A stretch of 64,000 bases of DNA from JAPORK01 sp026710285. Its GTDB lineage: Bacteria; Pseudomonadota; Gammaproteobacteria; Pseudomonadales; Endozoicomonadaceae. The position numbers and the translations under genes were made by a program. The notes under the pieces were generated by a model, which was not told the DNA's origin, did not search any database, and saw only the letters and a list, made by a program, of their open reading frames with translations. The stretch lies in assembly GCA_965201045.1 (NCBI GenBank), contig OZ241746.1:3162001-3226000 (forward strand), read 5' to 3'. This document shows, one piece after another, positions 30,101-41,400 of the stretch (the first letter of the stretch is position 1; each line of letters opens with the position of its first letter).

Positions 30101-32676
30101 ATGTATTAGGACTACCCATTAATAAATTTGCAGATAGTAAGCTACAATGGCATGCTGACTATGATCTTATCACAAAACGCCTTATTAAAAAAACAGATGA
30201 AAGTAGCACCGCTGTCTATTATTATACGGACGATGGATTACCAAAAAAATCAATTCATATAGGTAAAAACAGTTATCCTGATTATCAACTGCAGTGGCAG
30301 TATGACAGCAACAGACGTTTAACTAGCGTTACTGATATATCCGGCAATAAAACCATACCCCGTTATGATTCTCTGGGACGTGTTACTGCAACAGATTTTC
30401 AGTCAATTAAAGGGGATTCTGAAACACTCTCTGCTGTAACTTATGATCAGTTTTCCCGTGTCCAGAAGCTGTATTATGGTAGCGGCATGGAAAGGGTTAT
30501 AAAATATGACCAGTGGGAAAATCAAAAGGATGTTATTGACAGACTGTCGGGTAAATTAATTAATCACTGGTCATTTGATTATGATATGGAAAATAACATC
30601 ACTGTCTTACAGCAACGAACAGGACAGGGTGAGAAAGCCTTTTTACACTATTGCTATGATACACTGAATAATCTGACTACCATGACTTGTACTGGATCAT
30701 CCGGTTTATCACTATGCCCCCGAGATACTGCTTTTTCAGGATCAGGTTTCAGGCAGGCACCGATTATTGTACGGCAAGATTATTCTTTTACCCCCTTAAA
30801 TCGTATCGAACAAGTCAAAGAGGTTTTACAAAATAATGAGAAGCAACAGACAGCAGTAAAAACGATGCATTACCGGTATACAGATCCATCTGTGCCATTA
30901 CGTCTTCAGGAAGTAAGCACTGCCTGGGACGAAAATACACCGGTTGTTCAAAAGTTATATTATGATCAGTCCGGTAATATGATAATCGACGGAGAGGGTA
31001 ATCATATCGCTTATAATGCTTTTAATCAAATTACACGGGTTGTCAAAACAACGGGAAGACGTAGCTATTATGCTTATGATGGTAGCGGGAAAGAGAACAT
31101 GGAAAAAGATGATACTCATACCGATTATCTGTTTTACCGTGGAGGAAGCCTGATTAATGAAAAAATAATCACAAAAGCAAATGGTTCCCATATCACTGGT
31201 TATCAGGGCTTAGCTAAATTAACCGACGGTACAATTAATGAATATTATGAAAGTAGTTATAAAGGTGATATTGTTAGCATCTTGAGCAAATCTGATAATA
31301 ATAAGTATAATATTCGGCAAACTAATCTCTACAGTCCATATGGTATGGTCTGGCATAAAAATAAAACGTCAAATGAATTATATAAGCAATCTTTGCAGGA
31401 ATTTGATGGTGAACGTACAGATCCTTTTACCGGCTGGCAATTTTTAGGTGCAGGACATCGTACTTATAATCCAAAACAACGTTACTTTGTTAGTGAAGAT
31501 CCGGCAGGAGATGGCTATGCTTTTGGCAGCAATAATCCGGTTATGAATACAGATCCTTCAGGAAATATGCCACACTGGCTGGGAAATACCTTGCAGTGGG
31601 CAGGTTACATTTCAACATTTGGACTCGGTGCGCTGCATAAGAAATGGGCTAACATTACTGCCGCTGTGATTGGTTCAGGTCTGTGTGTAGCCACTTTAGG
31701 TGCCTCAGTTCTTACCGGAGGATCAACTGCAATTAGCACTATACTGGCAGGTTCTGCCCTGACCAGCACACTTCCCATTGCCTCGGCAGCCGTTCCTGCT
31801 AATAAAGGACTCGGTATTGCCGCTTCAGTAACAGGTCTTGCAGATCTGGCAGTCAATATTGCAGCCGGTGTAGCGCTGGCTTTTTTAGGTGCAGCTGCAG
31901 AAGAAAGCCTGCAAGGAGCAGCTATACAAATGCAAGAACTGTCTTATTCGGACGTACCGGGTGCTTTTAAAATGTTTAGCGAATCTGCAGGACAAACTTC
32001 AAATGAAGCAATAACTTTACCATCTGATGTAGTAGCAAATGAAATAGGCTTAAAGCTAAAAATGGGTCTTCTTAGAAAAGGTTTCACCAACCTTCTTAAT
32101 AAAGAAAATTGTCTGGTTTTAAAGGACAGTTATGGAATTGCTATCACATGGAGCTTGCTGACTAAATCCGGGTTTAAACCTTTAATTGCTTGTGATACAG
32201 CAGCCATACTTCTGACAGCAAGAATTAACCATAAGCCTTTATGTTTAGACTTATTTTCAGATTTTATCGACCTTGTTAATAAAATCGGCTTACAAAAGAT
32301 AAAGCGGTCAGAGTATCATGATTTTTTAACAAAAGTACTGAATTCTTTATCTGATGGCTATCAGTATGAAGCACTAGAAAAAGAGAACCCTTATACAATT
32401 AGCAGAATTGTGCCTGTTGGAGAATACATTGTTATTGGTGGTGGTGGTGGTGATGGACCCATAGCCTCTGGCCACATAGGTGTATTGCAAAGACTTAATG
32501 ATTTATGGAAAATATATCATTTACATCCGAATGGTGGAATTTCAGAAGAACTTATTCTTGATATAATATACAGGAAATACTTCTGGTCATACAAAAATAA
32601 TCGACCACTTATTTTCCGTGTATTAAAACTCAGAGATCATTTTACTGAGGATTTGTTTGAAGCAGACAAAGTTTAG
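27148..32676 (+). CDS. R6: giant RHS/YD-repeat protein, second subfamily
   Basis: Complete protein of 1842 residues, 168 bp after R5. The signal peptide has the same design as R5 (NNKK, hydrophobic core, GYSQ). RHS architecture is conserved over the whole length with R5, R7 and R8. The C-terminal tip has Cys1682 (ACDT) and His1776 (GHIGVLQRL), a longer glycine run before the His (VIGGGGGDG), and W-x-x-Y after it. The stretch between the hydrophobic segment and the Cys differs strongly from R5 and R8 but resembles R7 (for example GAAIQMQELS), giving two tip subtypes, R5/R8 and R6/R7. No immunity gene lies in the spacer on either side. Confidence 0.9.
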   Translation: MFENIQNNKKFMFASLIILCIIFLLTINQSGYSQSDRRYINFTENEHSAPYTPLTNNTKNNQHNNSNHTKVNQQASDGSTSWSNAFNFKKSMGTEVDPRTGILSAYIKAGAMLSNLGHGPNIDLEVSYSSSSQANTDGLGVGWSWNLTHFNPLTHQLITSTGHSFYLQQQSNGHWLPLYHKLKDVHIEGSIQTRFVITYANGLRETLNHAGYEVAMEQQNGWGVHFHYIKKTHLLHSVTDDYGHNIILHYTEGYITVISRGSTGQFIPIYIVVKNNHLDYMAIHSKNGDNSAYIHIHYLGYLISEVDYPTGLKDKISYNCTEAMKVSLSGENSPHALCVVSKKTITPGAGMAAIVMHYQYSDSSTNEHNYLGFNAGLAVTAQTYRDILFEAPINYTYQTAQDNGLIRELRTYNKYHLLINDQLISDKSGKILLEVHNFFCRTDQVNGCAHTTFEKLPTTYSLPLQITTKTWGPSSDLPDITRVTAIYDQWGRVVSQTDTYGRVTKTVYCPAQGDNACPVTPEKWSFNTLVKSVTLYPAKIAIDTTPLPPVITRNYYRKEKNYNGKGYINVLYQQILQSGEQSVKTTNYYYKNADSALTWGMLKQKVLTDNSTNAAIRRDYYYFQSADGQRKTVQSALELQQGQRQLSSSVVSSLFTGQLLASTDPAGKNTTHYHYDAWDRPIKTDFAAGTPFAVSVYYQYTTSPALNQVLITAPDGLQHKVIFDGMGRQLMDFDEVIDATGSAKLGFWQLKKKTTYDQYGRIKAQFAYIFKASKISHKLMITQQYDESGRAVRVYLPDGETDINMYDDALKCVVGYRTNHSGERSVISVARANQIDLPVKQWILPATLLSLPSLKSLCLNSDKQPDAKVSVITYDGFGRQITSSDPAGKVVKEIYDTMGRLTDTIDPAGNRIHQVYNLTGQVIKQETFPVTGGHYLLASAGYNYAGQQLWQAGEDGQRTLYTYTVNGEPETVVTPAGHRFSWQYNVLGLPINKFADSKLQWHADYDLITKRLIKKTDESSTAVYYYTDDGLPKKSIHIGKNSYPDYQLQWQYDSNRRLTSVTDISGNKTIPRYDSLGRVTATDFQSIKGDSETLSAVTYDQFSRVQKLYYGSGMERVIKYDQWENQKDVIDRLSGKLINHWSFDYDMENNITVLQQRTGQGEKAFLHYCYDTLNNLTTMTCTGSSGLSLCPRDTAFSGSGFRQAPIIVRQDYSFTPLNRIEQVKEVLQNNEKQQTAVKTMHYRYTDPSVPLRLQEVSTAWDENTPVVQKLYYDQSGNMIIDGEGNHIAYNAFNQITRVVKTTGRRSYYAYDGSGKENMEKDDTHTDYLFYRGGSLINEKIITKANGSHITGYQGLAKLTDGTINEYYESSYKGDIVSILSKSDNNKYNIRQTNLYSPYGMVWHKNKTSNELYKQSLQEFDGERTDPFTGWQFLGAGHRTYNPKQRYFVSEDPAGDGYAFGSNNPVMNTDPSGNMPHWLGNTLQWAGYISTFGLGALHKKWANITAAVIGSGLCVATLGASVLTGGSTAISTILAGSALTSTLPIASAAVPANKGLGIAASVTGLADLAVNIAAGVALAFLGAAAEESLQGAAIQMQELSYSDVPGAFKMFSESAGQTSNEAITLPSDVVANEIGLKLKMGLLRKGFTNLLNKENCLVLKDSYGIAITWSLLTKSGFKPLIACDTAAILLTARINHKPLCLDLFSDFIDLVNKIGLQKIKRSEYHDFLTKVLNSLSDGYQYEALEKENPYTISRIVPVGEYIVIGGGGGDGPIASGHIGVLQRLNDLWKIYHLHPNGGISEELILDIIYRKYFWSYKNNRPLIFRVLKLRDHFTEDLFEADKV

Positions 32677-32716
32677 TTAACTCATTTATAGTACATTTTT
32701 GTGCTATAAACTCTCA

Positions 32717-32747
32717 TTGGAATAAAATTTTTTTATTTCTCTATAAT
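32717..32747 (+). promoter_or_regulatory. Candidate sigma-70 promoter of R7
   Basis: TTGGAA (32717-32722) and a consensus TATAAT (32742-32747) are separated by 19 nt. The same arrangement (TTGAAA, 19 nt, TATAAT) precedes R8 at an equivalent position, which supports function despite the long spacer. Confidence 0.5.
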
Positions 32748-32788
32748 CAAGCATATAAAGGATTATGTTTTATTTAATCACACTCAAT

Positions 32789-35700
32789 ATGTTCAATAGC
32801 ATCCAACAAAATAAAAAATTTATACTCATTTCATTTATCATAGCGTGTAGCATTTTTTTACTTGCCATTAACCAGCCTGGACATAGTCAGCCTGGCCGAA
32901 GGTATATTAATTTTACTGAGAATGAACACTCAGCACTTTATACGCCTTTAACTGATAATACTAAAAATAATCAGTACAATAACTCAAACCACACAAAAGT
33001 AAAACAACAAGCCAGTGAAGAATCAGCACCATGGTCTAATGCTTTTAACTTTAAAAAAAGCATGGGTACTGCAGTAGACCCGCGCACAGGTATATTGAGT
33101 GCTTATATTAAGGTGGGTACTATGCTCAGTAATTTAGGGCACGGACCTAATATTGATTTAGAAGTCAGTTATAGTAGCAGTTCACAGGCAAATCCCGACG
33201 GACTAGGTGTTGGCTGGAGTTGGAATTTAACTCACTTCAATCCATTGACGCATCAGTTGATTACATCTACGGGACAGAGTTTTTATTTACAGCAACAATC
33301 GAACGGTCACTGGTTGCCTTTGTACCATAAACTCAAAGATGTACATATTGAAGGAAGTATACAGACCCGGTTTGTGATTACTTATGCAAACGGATTACGG
33401 GAAACGCTCAACCATGCAGGCTACGAAGTAGCAATGGAACAACAAAATGGCTGGGGAGTCCATTTCCATTATATTAAAAAGACACATTTCCTACATTCTG
33501 TTACTGATGATTATGGACATAACATCATACTGCATTATACAGAAGGTTATATTACTGTTATTAGCAGAGGGAGTACAGGACAATTTATTCCAATATACAT
33601 TGTCGTAAAAAATAATCATCTGGATTATATGGATATACATTCTAAAAATGGTGATAACAGTGCTTATATTCACATTCACTATCTAGGACATTTGATCAGT
33701 GAAGTTGATTACCCTACCGGATTAAAAGACAAAATAAGCTATAACTGCACCGAAGCCATGAAGATTTCATTATCCGGTGAAGGTTCACCTCGTGCATTGT
33801 GTGTGGTTTCAAAAAAAGCAATCATTCCAGGAGCAGGTATGGCTGCAATAGTTATGCGTTACCAATATTCTGACAGCAGTACCAATGAACACAATTATCT
33901 TGGTTTTAATGCAGGTCTTGCTGTTACAGAACAAACACCCAGGGATATATTATTCGAAGCACCGGTAAATTATACTTATCAGACAGCTCAGGATAACGGA
34001 TTAATCAGAGAGTTGCATACTTATAATAAATATCATTTACTGATTAATGACCAGCTAATTAGCGACAAAAGTGGAAAAATTTTACTGGAAGTTCATAATT
34101 TTTTTTGTCGTACCGATCAGGCAGATGGTTGTGCACATACTACCTTTGAAAAGCTGCCAGCTACTTATAGTTTACCACTACAAATAACCACAAAAACCTG
34201 GGGACCTTCTTCTGATTTACCCGATATTACCAGAGTAACTGCAATTTATGATCAATGGGGCAGAGTCGTTAGTCAAACAGACACTTATGGTCGTGTGACT
34301 AAAACAGTTTACTGTCCTACACAGAGAGATAATGCCTGTCCTGTTGCACCTGAAAAATGGTCTTTTAATACCTTAGTTAAATCTGTTACGCTTTATCCTG
34401 CTAAGATAGCAATAGATACAACTCCACTTCCTCCGGTGATTACCAGAAATTATTACCGTAAAGAAAAAAATTATAATGGTAAGGGATATATCAATGTACT
34501 TTATCAGCAAATATTACAGTCTGGAGAACAATCTGTTAAAACGACAAATTACTATTACCAAAATGCTGACAATGCACTAACATGGGGGATGTTAAAGCAA
34601 AAAGTATTAACAGATAACAGTACAAACGCTGCCATCAAGCGTGATTATTATTATTTTCAAAGTGCTGATGGTCAACGAAAAACAGTGCAAAGCACCCTTG
34701 AACTGCAACAGGGTCAGCGGCAGCTATCCTCTTCTGTAGTCAGCAGTTTATTTACAGGTCAGCTATTGGCAAGCACTGATCCTGTCGGAAAAAATACCAC
34801 CCATTACCACTACGATGCATGGGATCGTCCGATAAAAACTGATTTTGCAACAGGTACTCCTTTTGCAGTGAGTGTTTACTATCAATACACAACCTCACCT
34901 GCCCTTAACCAGGTATTGATTACCGCACCTGACGGATTACAGCATAAAGTAATTTTTGATGGGATGGGACGCCAGTTAATGGATTTTGATGAGGTGATTG
35001 ATGCTAAAGGCAGCGCTAAACCAGGCTTCTGGCAACTCAAAAAAAAGACGACCTATGATCAATATGGTTGTATTAAAGCACAATTTGCCTATATTTTTAA
35101 AGCTTCTAAAATATCCCATAAATTGATGATAACCCAACAATATGATGAATCAGGCAGAGCAGTGCGTGTTTATCTGCCTGATGGTGAAACTGATATCAAT
35201 ATGTACGATGATGCATTAAGGTGTGTGGTTGGTTACCGAAAAAACCGTTCAGGTGAACATTCTGTAATATCAGTAGCACGAGCAAACCAGATAGATCTTC
35301 CTGTCAAACAGTGGATATTACCGGCTACATTACTACCCTTACCAAGTCTTAAATCGCTCTGCCTTAACAGTGATAAACAGCCTGATGCTAAAATCTCTGT
35401 AATAACTTATGATGGTTTTGGACGACAGATTGCAAGCAGTGATCCAGCAGGTAAAATGGTAAAAGAGATTTATGATACTATGGGACGCTTAACTGACACC
35501 ATAGATCCTGCAGGTAACCGTATACATCAGGTTTATAATTTAACCGCTCAGGTGATAAAGCAGGAAATTTTTCCGGTAACAGGAGGACACTATTTGCTGG
35601 CTTCTGCGGGCTATAATTATGCAGGACAACAGCTATGGCAGGCAGGAGAAGATGGTCAGCGCACTTTATATACCTATACTGTTAATGGTGAACCAGATAC

Positions 35701-38320
35701 AGTGGTTACACCAGCAGGACATCACTTCTCATGGCAGTATAATGTATTAGGACTACCCATTAATAAATTTGCAGATGGTAAGCTACAGTGGCATGATGAC
35801 TATGATGTTATCACAAAACGCCTTATTAAAAAAACAGATGAAAGTGGTACCTCTGTCTATTATTATACGGATGATGGATTACCCAAAAAATCCATTCATA
35901 CAGGTAAAAATAGTCATCCTGATTATCAGCTACAGTGGCAGTATGACAGCAACAGGCGTTTAACCAGTGTTACTGATATATCCGGCAATAAAACCATACC
36001 CCGTTATGATTCTCTGGGACGTATTACTGCAACAGATTTTCAGTCGATCAAAGGAAATTCTGAAACACTCTCTGCTGTAACTTATGATCAGTTTTCCCGT
36101 ATCCGGAAGCTGTATTATGGTAGTGGTATGGAAAGAATTATTAAATATGATCAGTGGGGACATCAAAAGAATATTTATGACAGGCTGTCGGATAAATTAA
36201 TTAATCACTGGTCATTTGATTATGATTTGGAAAACAACATTACTGTCTTACAGCAACAGACCGGACAGGGTGAGCAAGCCTTTTTACACTATCGCTATGA
36301 TACACTGAATAATCTGACCACCATGACTTGTACCGGATCATCCGGTTTACCACTATGCCCCCGGGATACTGCTTTTTCAGGATCAGGTTTCAGGCAGGCA
36401 CCGATTATTGTACGGCAAGATTATTCTTTTACACCTTTAAATCGTATAGATCAGGTGAAAGAGATTTTACAAAATAATGTAAAGCAACAGACAGCAGTGA
36501 AAACGATGTATTACCGGTATACAGATCCATCTGTGCCATTACGTCTTCAGGGAGTAAGCACTGTCTGGGATCAAAATACACCTGTTTTTCAACAATTATA
36601 TTATGACCAGACCGGTAATATGATAATTGACGGAGAGGGTAATCATATCGCTTATAATGCTTTTAATCAAATTACACGGGTTATCAAAACAACGGGCAGA
36701 CGTAGCTATTATACCTATGATGGTAGTGGAAAAGAGACCATGGAAAAAAATGATACTCACACCGATTATCTGTTTTACCGTGGAGGAAGCCTGATTAATG
36801 AAAAAATAATTACAAGTGCAAACGATTTCCATATCACCGGTTATCAAGGTGTAGCTAAAGTAACCGACGGAATAATAAATGAATATTATGAAAGTAGTTA
36901 TAAAGGCGATATTGTTAGTATTTTAAGTAAAGCTGATAATGGTAATTACAGTGTCAGGCAAACTCATCTCTACAGTCCATATGGTATGGTCTGGCATAAA
37001 AATAAAACGTCATCTGAATTGTATAAGCAATCTTTGCAGGAATTTGATGGTGAACGCACAGACCCTTTTACCGGCTGGCAATTTTTAGGTGCAGGACATC
37101 GTACTTATAATCCAAAACAACGTTACTTTGTTAGTGAAGATCCGGCAGGAGATGGCTATGCTTTTGGCAATAATAATCCGGTTATGAATACAGACCCTTC
37201 AGGAAATATGCCGCACTGGCTGGGAAATACCTTGCAGTGGGCAGGTTATATTTCAACATTTGGACTCGGTGCACTGCATAAGAAATGGGCTAACATTACC
37301 GCAGCTGTGATTGGTTCCGGTCTGTGTGTAGCCGCTTTAGGTGCCTCAGTTCTCACCGGAGGCTTAACGGCGATGAGTACTGTACTGGCAGGTTCTTCAC
37401 TAACCAGTACGCTTCCCATTGCCTCGGCAGCTGTTCCTGCTAATAAAGGACTCGGTATTGCCGCTTCAGTAACAGGTCTTGCAGATCTGGCAGTCAATAT
37501 TGCAGCTGGTGTAGCGCTGGCTTTTTTAGGTGCAGCTGCAGAAGAAAGCCTGGAAGGAGCAGCTATACAAATGCAAGAACTATCTGGTCCGAATGAGCAA
37601 GATGATTTTCAAATGCTCAAAGGATTTGTAAAGCAAACTTCAAATGAAGCAAACATTTTACCACCTGATGTAGTAGCAAGTAAAATAGGTTTACAGTTAA
37701 AAAACTATCTCCTCCAGGAAGGTTTTACTGGTTTTCTTAATGAAGAAAAAAATAGTCTGGTTCTAACCATTGATGGAGTAGCCGTCTTATGGATGTGGTT
37801 GACTGAATCCAGGTTTAAGCCTGTCATTCTTTGTGATACAGCAACCATACTTATGACAGCACATATTAACAATAAACCTTTATGTTTAGATTTATTTTCA
37901 GATTTTATAGACATTCGTCAGAAAAGGCTATTACAAGAGATTAGTCGGTCAAAGTATCAGGATTTTTTAGCAAAAGTATTGAATTCTTTATCTGATGATT
38001 ACCAGTTTGAAGCATTGCCAGAATCAGAAAACCCCTATACAATTAGCAGAATCGTACCTGTTGGAGAATACATTGTTATTGCTGGTGGTAGTGGTGATGG
38101 ACCCACAAGACCTCACATCGGTGTATTGCAAAGGCGTAATGATGCATGGAAAATGTATTCTTTAAAGCCAAGTGGTGATGGAGGTACATACGAAACTATT
38201 CTTGATATAATGTACAGGAGCTTCTTCTGGTCATACACAAACAACAGACCACATATTCACCGTGTGTTAAAGCTAAGAGATGATTTTGTTGAAGATTTAT
38301 TTACACAATTCAAAAATTAA
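32789..38320 (+). CDS. R7: giant RHS/YD-repeat protein, second subfamily
   Basis: Complete protein of 1843 residues from the ATG at 32789, the start shared with R8 (MFNSIQQNKKF). An in-frame ATG eight codons upstream (32765) follows AAAGGA too closely (2 nt), and in R8 the equivalent codon is ATA, so the downstream ATG is preferred though not certain. The protein has a Sec signal peptide, RHS N-terminal block, YD repeats and RHS core. The Ala-rich segment with PANKGL is followed by a tip of R6 type with Cys1682 (LCDT) and His1776 (HIGVLQRR). The presumed acidic residue after W-x-x-Y is not conserved here. Its own promoter lies in the 112-bp spacer, so the copies are probably transcribed separately. 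Confidence 0.88.
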   Translation: MFNSIQQNKKFILISFIIACSIFLLAINQPGHSQPGRRYINFTENEHSALYTPLTDNTKNNQYNNSNHTKVKQQASEESAPWSNAFNFKKSMGTAVDPRTGILSAYIKVGTMLSNLGHGPNIDLEVSYSSSSQANPDGLGVGWSWNLTHFNPLTHQLITSTGQSFYLQQQSNGHWLPLYHKLKDVHIEGSIQTRFVITYANGLRETLNHAGYEVAMEQQNGWGVHFHYIKKTHFLHSVTDDYGHNIILHYTEGYITVISRGSTGQFIPIYIVVKNNHLDYMDIHSKNGDNSAYIHIHYLGHLISEVDYPTGLKDKISYNCTEAMKISLSGEGSPRALCVVSKKAIIPGAGMAAIVMRYQYSDSSTNEHNYLGFNAGLAVTEQTPRDILFEAPVNYTYQTAQDNGLIRELHTYNKYHLLINDQLISDKSGKILLEVHNFFCRTDQADGCAHTTFEKLPATYSLPLQITTKTWGPSSDLPDITRVTAIYDQWGRVVSQTDTYGRVTKTVYCPTQRDNACPVAPEKWSFNTLVKSVTLYPAKIAIDTTPLPPVITRNYYRKEKNYNGKGYINVLYQQILQSGEQSVKTTNYYYQNADNALTWGMLKQKVLTDNSTNAAIKRDYYYFQSADGQRKTVQSTLELQQGQRQLSSSVVSSLFTGQLLASTDPVGKNTTHYHYDAWDRPIKTDFATGTPFAVSVYYQYTTSPALNQVLITAPDGLQHKVIFDGMGRQLMDFDEVIDAKGSAKPGFWQLKKKTTYDQYGCIKAQFAYIFKASKISHKLMITQQYDESGRAVRVYLPDGETDINMYDDALRCVVGYRKNRSGEHSVISVARANQIDLPVKQWILPATLLPLPSLKSLCLNSDKQPDAKISVITYDGFGRQIASSDPAGKMVKEIYDTMGRLTDTIDPAGNRIHQVYNLTAQVIKQEIFPVTGGHYLLASAGYNYAGQQLWQAGEDGQRTLYTYTVNGEPDTVVTPAGHHFSWQYNVLGLPINKFADGKLQWHDDYDVITKRLIKKTDESGTSVYYYTDDGLPKKSIHTGKNSHPDYQLQWQYDSNRRLTSVTDISGNKTIPRYDSLGRITATDFQSIKGNSETLSAVTYDQFSRIRKLYYGSGMERIIKYDQWGHQKNIYDRLSDKLINHWSFDYDLENNITVLQQQTGQGEQAFLHYRYDTLNNLTTMTCTGSSGLPLCPRDTAFSGSGFRQAPIIVRQDYSFTPLNRIDQVKEILQNNVKQQTAVKTMYYRYTDPSVPLRLQGVSTVWDQNTPVFQQLYYDQTGNMIIDGEGNHIAYNAFNQITRVIKTTGRRSYYTYDGSGKETMEKNDTHTDYLFYRGGSLINEKIITSANDFHITGYQGVAKVTDGIINEYYESSYKGDIVSILSKADNGNYSVRQTHLYSPYGMVWHKNKTSSELYKQSLQEFDGERTDPFTGWQFLGAGHRTYNPKQRYFVSEDPAGDGYAFGNNNPVMNTDPSGNMPHWLGNTLQWAGYISTFGLGALHKKWANITAAVIGSGLCVAALGASVLTGGLTAMSTVLAGSSLTSTLPIASAAVPANKGLGIAASVTGLADLAVNIAAGVALAFLGAAAEESLEGAAIQMQELSGPNEQDDFQMLKGFVKQTSNEANILPPDVVASKIGLQLKNYLLQEGFTGFLNEEKNSLVLTIDGVAVLWMWLTESRFKPVILCDTATILMTAHINNKPLCLDLFSDFIDIRQKRLLQEISRSKYQDFLAKVLNSLSDDYQFEALPESENPYTISRIVPVGEYIVIAGGSGDGPTRPHIGVLQRRNDAWKMYSLKPSGDGGTYETILDIMYRSFFWSYTNNRPHIHRVLKLRDDFVEDLFTQFKN

Positions 38321-38360
38321 TTAAGTCGTTTATGGTATATATTCATACTATAAAATTGCA

Positions 38361-38391
38361 TTGAAATAAAACTTTTTTATTTCTTTATAAT
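38361..38391 (+). promoter_or_regulatory. Candidate sigma-70 promoter of R8
   Basis: TTGAAA (38361-38366), a 19-nt spacer and TATAAT (38386-38391) match the R7 promoter in sequence and distance. A strong GGAGGG follows at 38401-38406, 26 nt before the conserved ATG and only 2 nt before an in-frame ATA. Confidence 0.5.
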
Positions 38392-38432
38392 GAAGTACAT
38401 GGAGGGTTATATTTTATTTAATCGCACTCAAT

Positions 38433-41400
38433 ATGTTCAGTAGCATCCAACAAAATAAAAAATTTATACTCACATCATTTAGTATAACGTGTAGCATTTT
38501 TTTACTTACAATTAATCAGTCAGGGTATAGTCAGCCTGATAGAAAGTATATTGATTTTACTGAGAGTGAACATTCAGTATCTTATATGCCTCTGACTGAT
38601 AATACTAAAAATAATCAGCACAATAACTCAAACTACACAAAAGTAAATCAGCAAGCCAGTGATGAATCAACACCATGGTCTAATGCCTTTAACTTTAAAA
38701 AAAGCATGGGTACTGAAGTAGACCCACGCACAGGTACATTGATTGCTTATATTAAAGTAGGTGCTATGCTCAGCAATTTAGGGCATGGACCTAATATTGA
38801 TTTAGAAGTCAGTTATAGTAGTGGTTCACAGGCAAATCCCGACGGACTGGGTATTGGCTGGAGCTGGAATTTAACTCACTTCAATCCATTGACGCATCAG
38901 TTGATTACATCTTCGGGACAAAGTTTTTATTTACAACAACAATCAGATGGTCACTGGTTGCCTTTGTACCATAAACTCAAAGATATACATATCGAAGGAA
39001 GTATACAGACCCGGTTTGTGATTACTTATGCAAATGGATTACGGGAAACGCTCAACCATGCAGGCTACGAAGTAGCAATGGAACAACAAAATGGCTGGGG
39101 AGTCCATTTTCATTATATTAAAAAGACACATTTGCTACATTCTGTTACTGATGATTATGGACATAGTATTACACTGCATTATACAGAAGGTTGTATTACC
39201 GTTATTAGCAAAGGGAGTACAGGACAATTTATTCCAATATACATTGTCGTAAAAAATAATCATCTGGATTATATGGATATACATTCAAAAAATGGTAATA
39301 ACAGCGCCTATATTCACATTCACTATCTGGGACATTTGATCAATGAAGTTGATTACCCTACTGGATTAAAAGACAAAATAAGCTATAACTGCACCAAAGC
39401 CATGAAGGTCTCATTATCCGGTGAAAGTTCATCTCGTGCACTGTGTGTGGTTTCAAAAAAAGCAATCATCCCGGGAGCAGGTATGGCTGCAATAGTTATG
39501 CGCTACCAATATTCTGACAGCAGTACCAGTGAACACAATTATCTTGGTTTTAATGCAGGTCTTGCTGTTACAGAACAAACACCCAGGGATATATTATTCG
39601 AAGCACCGGTAAATTATACTTATCAGACAGCTCAGGATAATGGATTAATCAGAGAGTTGCGTACTTATAATAAATATCATTTACTGATTAATGACCAGCT
39701 AATTAGCGACAAAAGTGGAAAAATTTTACTGGAAGTTCATAATTTTTTTTGTCGTACTGATCAGGTAGATGGTTGTGCACATACTACATTTGAAAAGCTG
39801 CCAGCTACTTATAGTTTACCACTACAAATAACCACAAAGACCTGGGGACCTTCTTCTGATTTACCCGATATTACCAAAGTAACTGCAACTTATGATCAGT
39901 GGGGCAGAGTCGTTAGCCAAACAGACACTTATGGTCGTATAACTAAAACAGTTTACTGTCCTGCACAGGGAGATAATGCCTGCCCTGTTGCACCTGAAAA
40001 ATGGTCTTTTAATACCTTGGTGAAATCTGTTACGCTATATCCTGCTAAGATAGTAACAGATACAATTTCACTCCCTCCGACGATAACTAAAAATTATTAT
40101 CGCAAAGAAAAAAATTATAATGGTAAGGGATATATCAACGTACTTTATCAGCAGCTATTACAGTCCGGGGGACAATCTATTAAAACGACAAATTACTATT
40201 ATCAAAATACTGACAATGCACTAACATGGGGGTTGTTAAAGCAAAAAATATTAACAGATAACAGTACAACCGCTGCCATCAGGCGTGATTATTATTATTT
40301 TCAAAGTGCTGATGGTCAACGAAAAACAGTGCAAAGTGCCCTTGAACTGCAAAAGAATCAGCGGCAGTTATCTTCTTCTGTAATCAGCAGTTTATTTACA
40401 GGTCAGTTATTGGCAAGCACCGATCCTGCCGGAAAAAATACCACCCATTACCACTACGATGCATGGGATCGTCCGATAAAAACTGATTTTGCAACAGGTA
40501 CTCCTTTTGCAGTGAGTGTTTACTATCAATACACAACCTCACCTGCCCTGAACCAGTTATTGATTACAGCACCTGACGGATTACAGCATAAAGTAATTTT
40601 TGATGGGATGGGACGCCAGTTAATGGATTTTGATGAGGCTATTGATGCTACAGGCAGTGCTAAACCAGGCTTCTGGCAACTCAAAAAAAAGACGACCTAT
40701 GATCAATATGGACGTATTAAAGCACAGTATGCCTATATTTTTAAAGCTTCCAAAATATCCCATAAATTGATGATAACCCAACAATATGATGAATCAGGCA
40801 GAGCAGTGCGTGTTTATCTGCCTGATGGTGAAACTGATATCAATATGTACGATGATGCATTGAGGTGTGTGGTTGGTTACAGAACAAACCGTTCAGGTGA
40901 ACATTCTGTAATATCAGTAGCACGAGCAAACCAGATAGATCTTCCTGTCAAACAGTGGATATTACCTGCTACATTACTACCCTTACCAAGCCTTAAATCT
41001 CTCTGCCTTAACAGTGATAAACAGCCTGATGCTAAAATCTCTATAATAACTTATGATGGTTTTGGACGACAGATTACAAGTCGTGATCCTGCAGGTAAAG
41101 TGGTAAAAGAGACTTATGATACTATGGGACGCTTAACCGATACTACTGACCCCGCAGGTAACCGAATACATCAGGTTTATAATTTAACCGGTCAGGTGAT
41201 AAAGCAGGAAATTTTTCCGGTCACAGGAGGACATTATTTGCTGGCTTCTGCGGGCTATAACAATGCAGGACAACAGCTATGGCAGGCAGGAGAAGATGGT
41301 CAGCATACCTTATATACTTATACTGTAAATGGTGAACCAGACACAGTGGTTACACCAGCAGGACATCACTTCTTATGGCAATATAATGTATTAGGACTAC

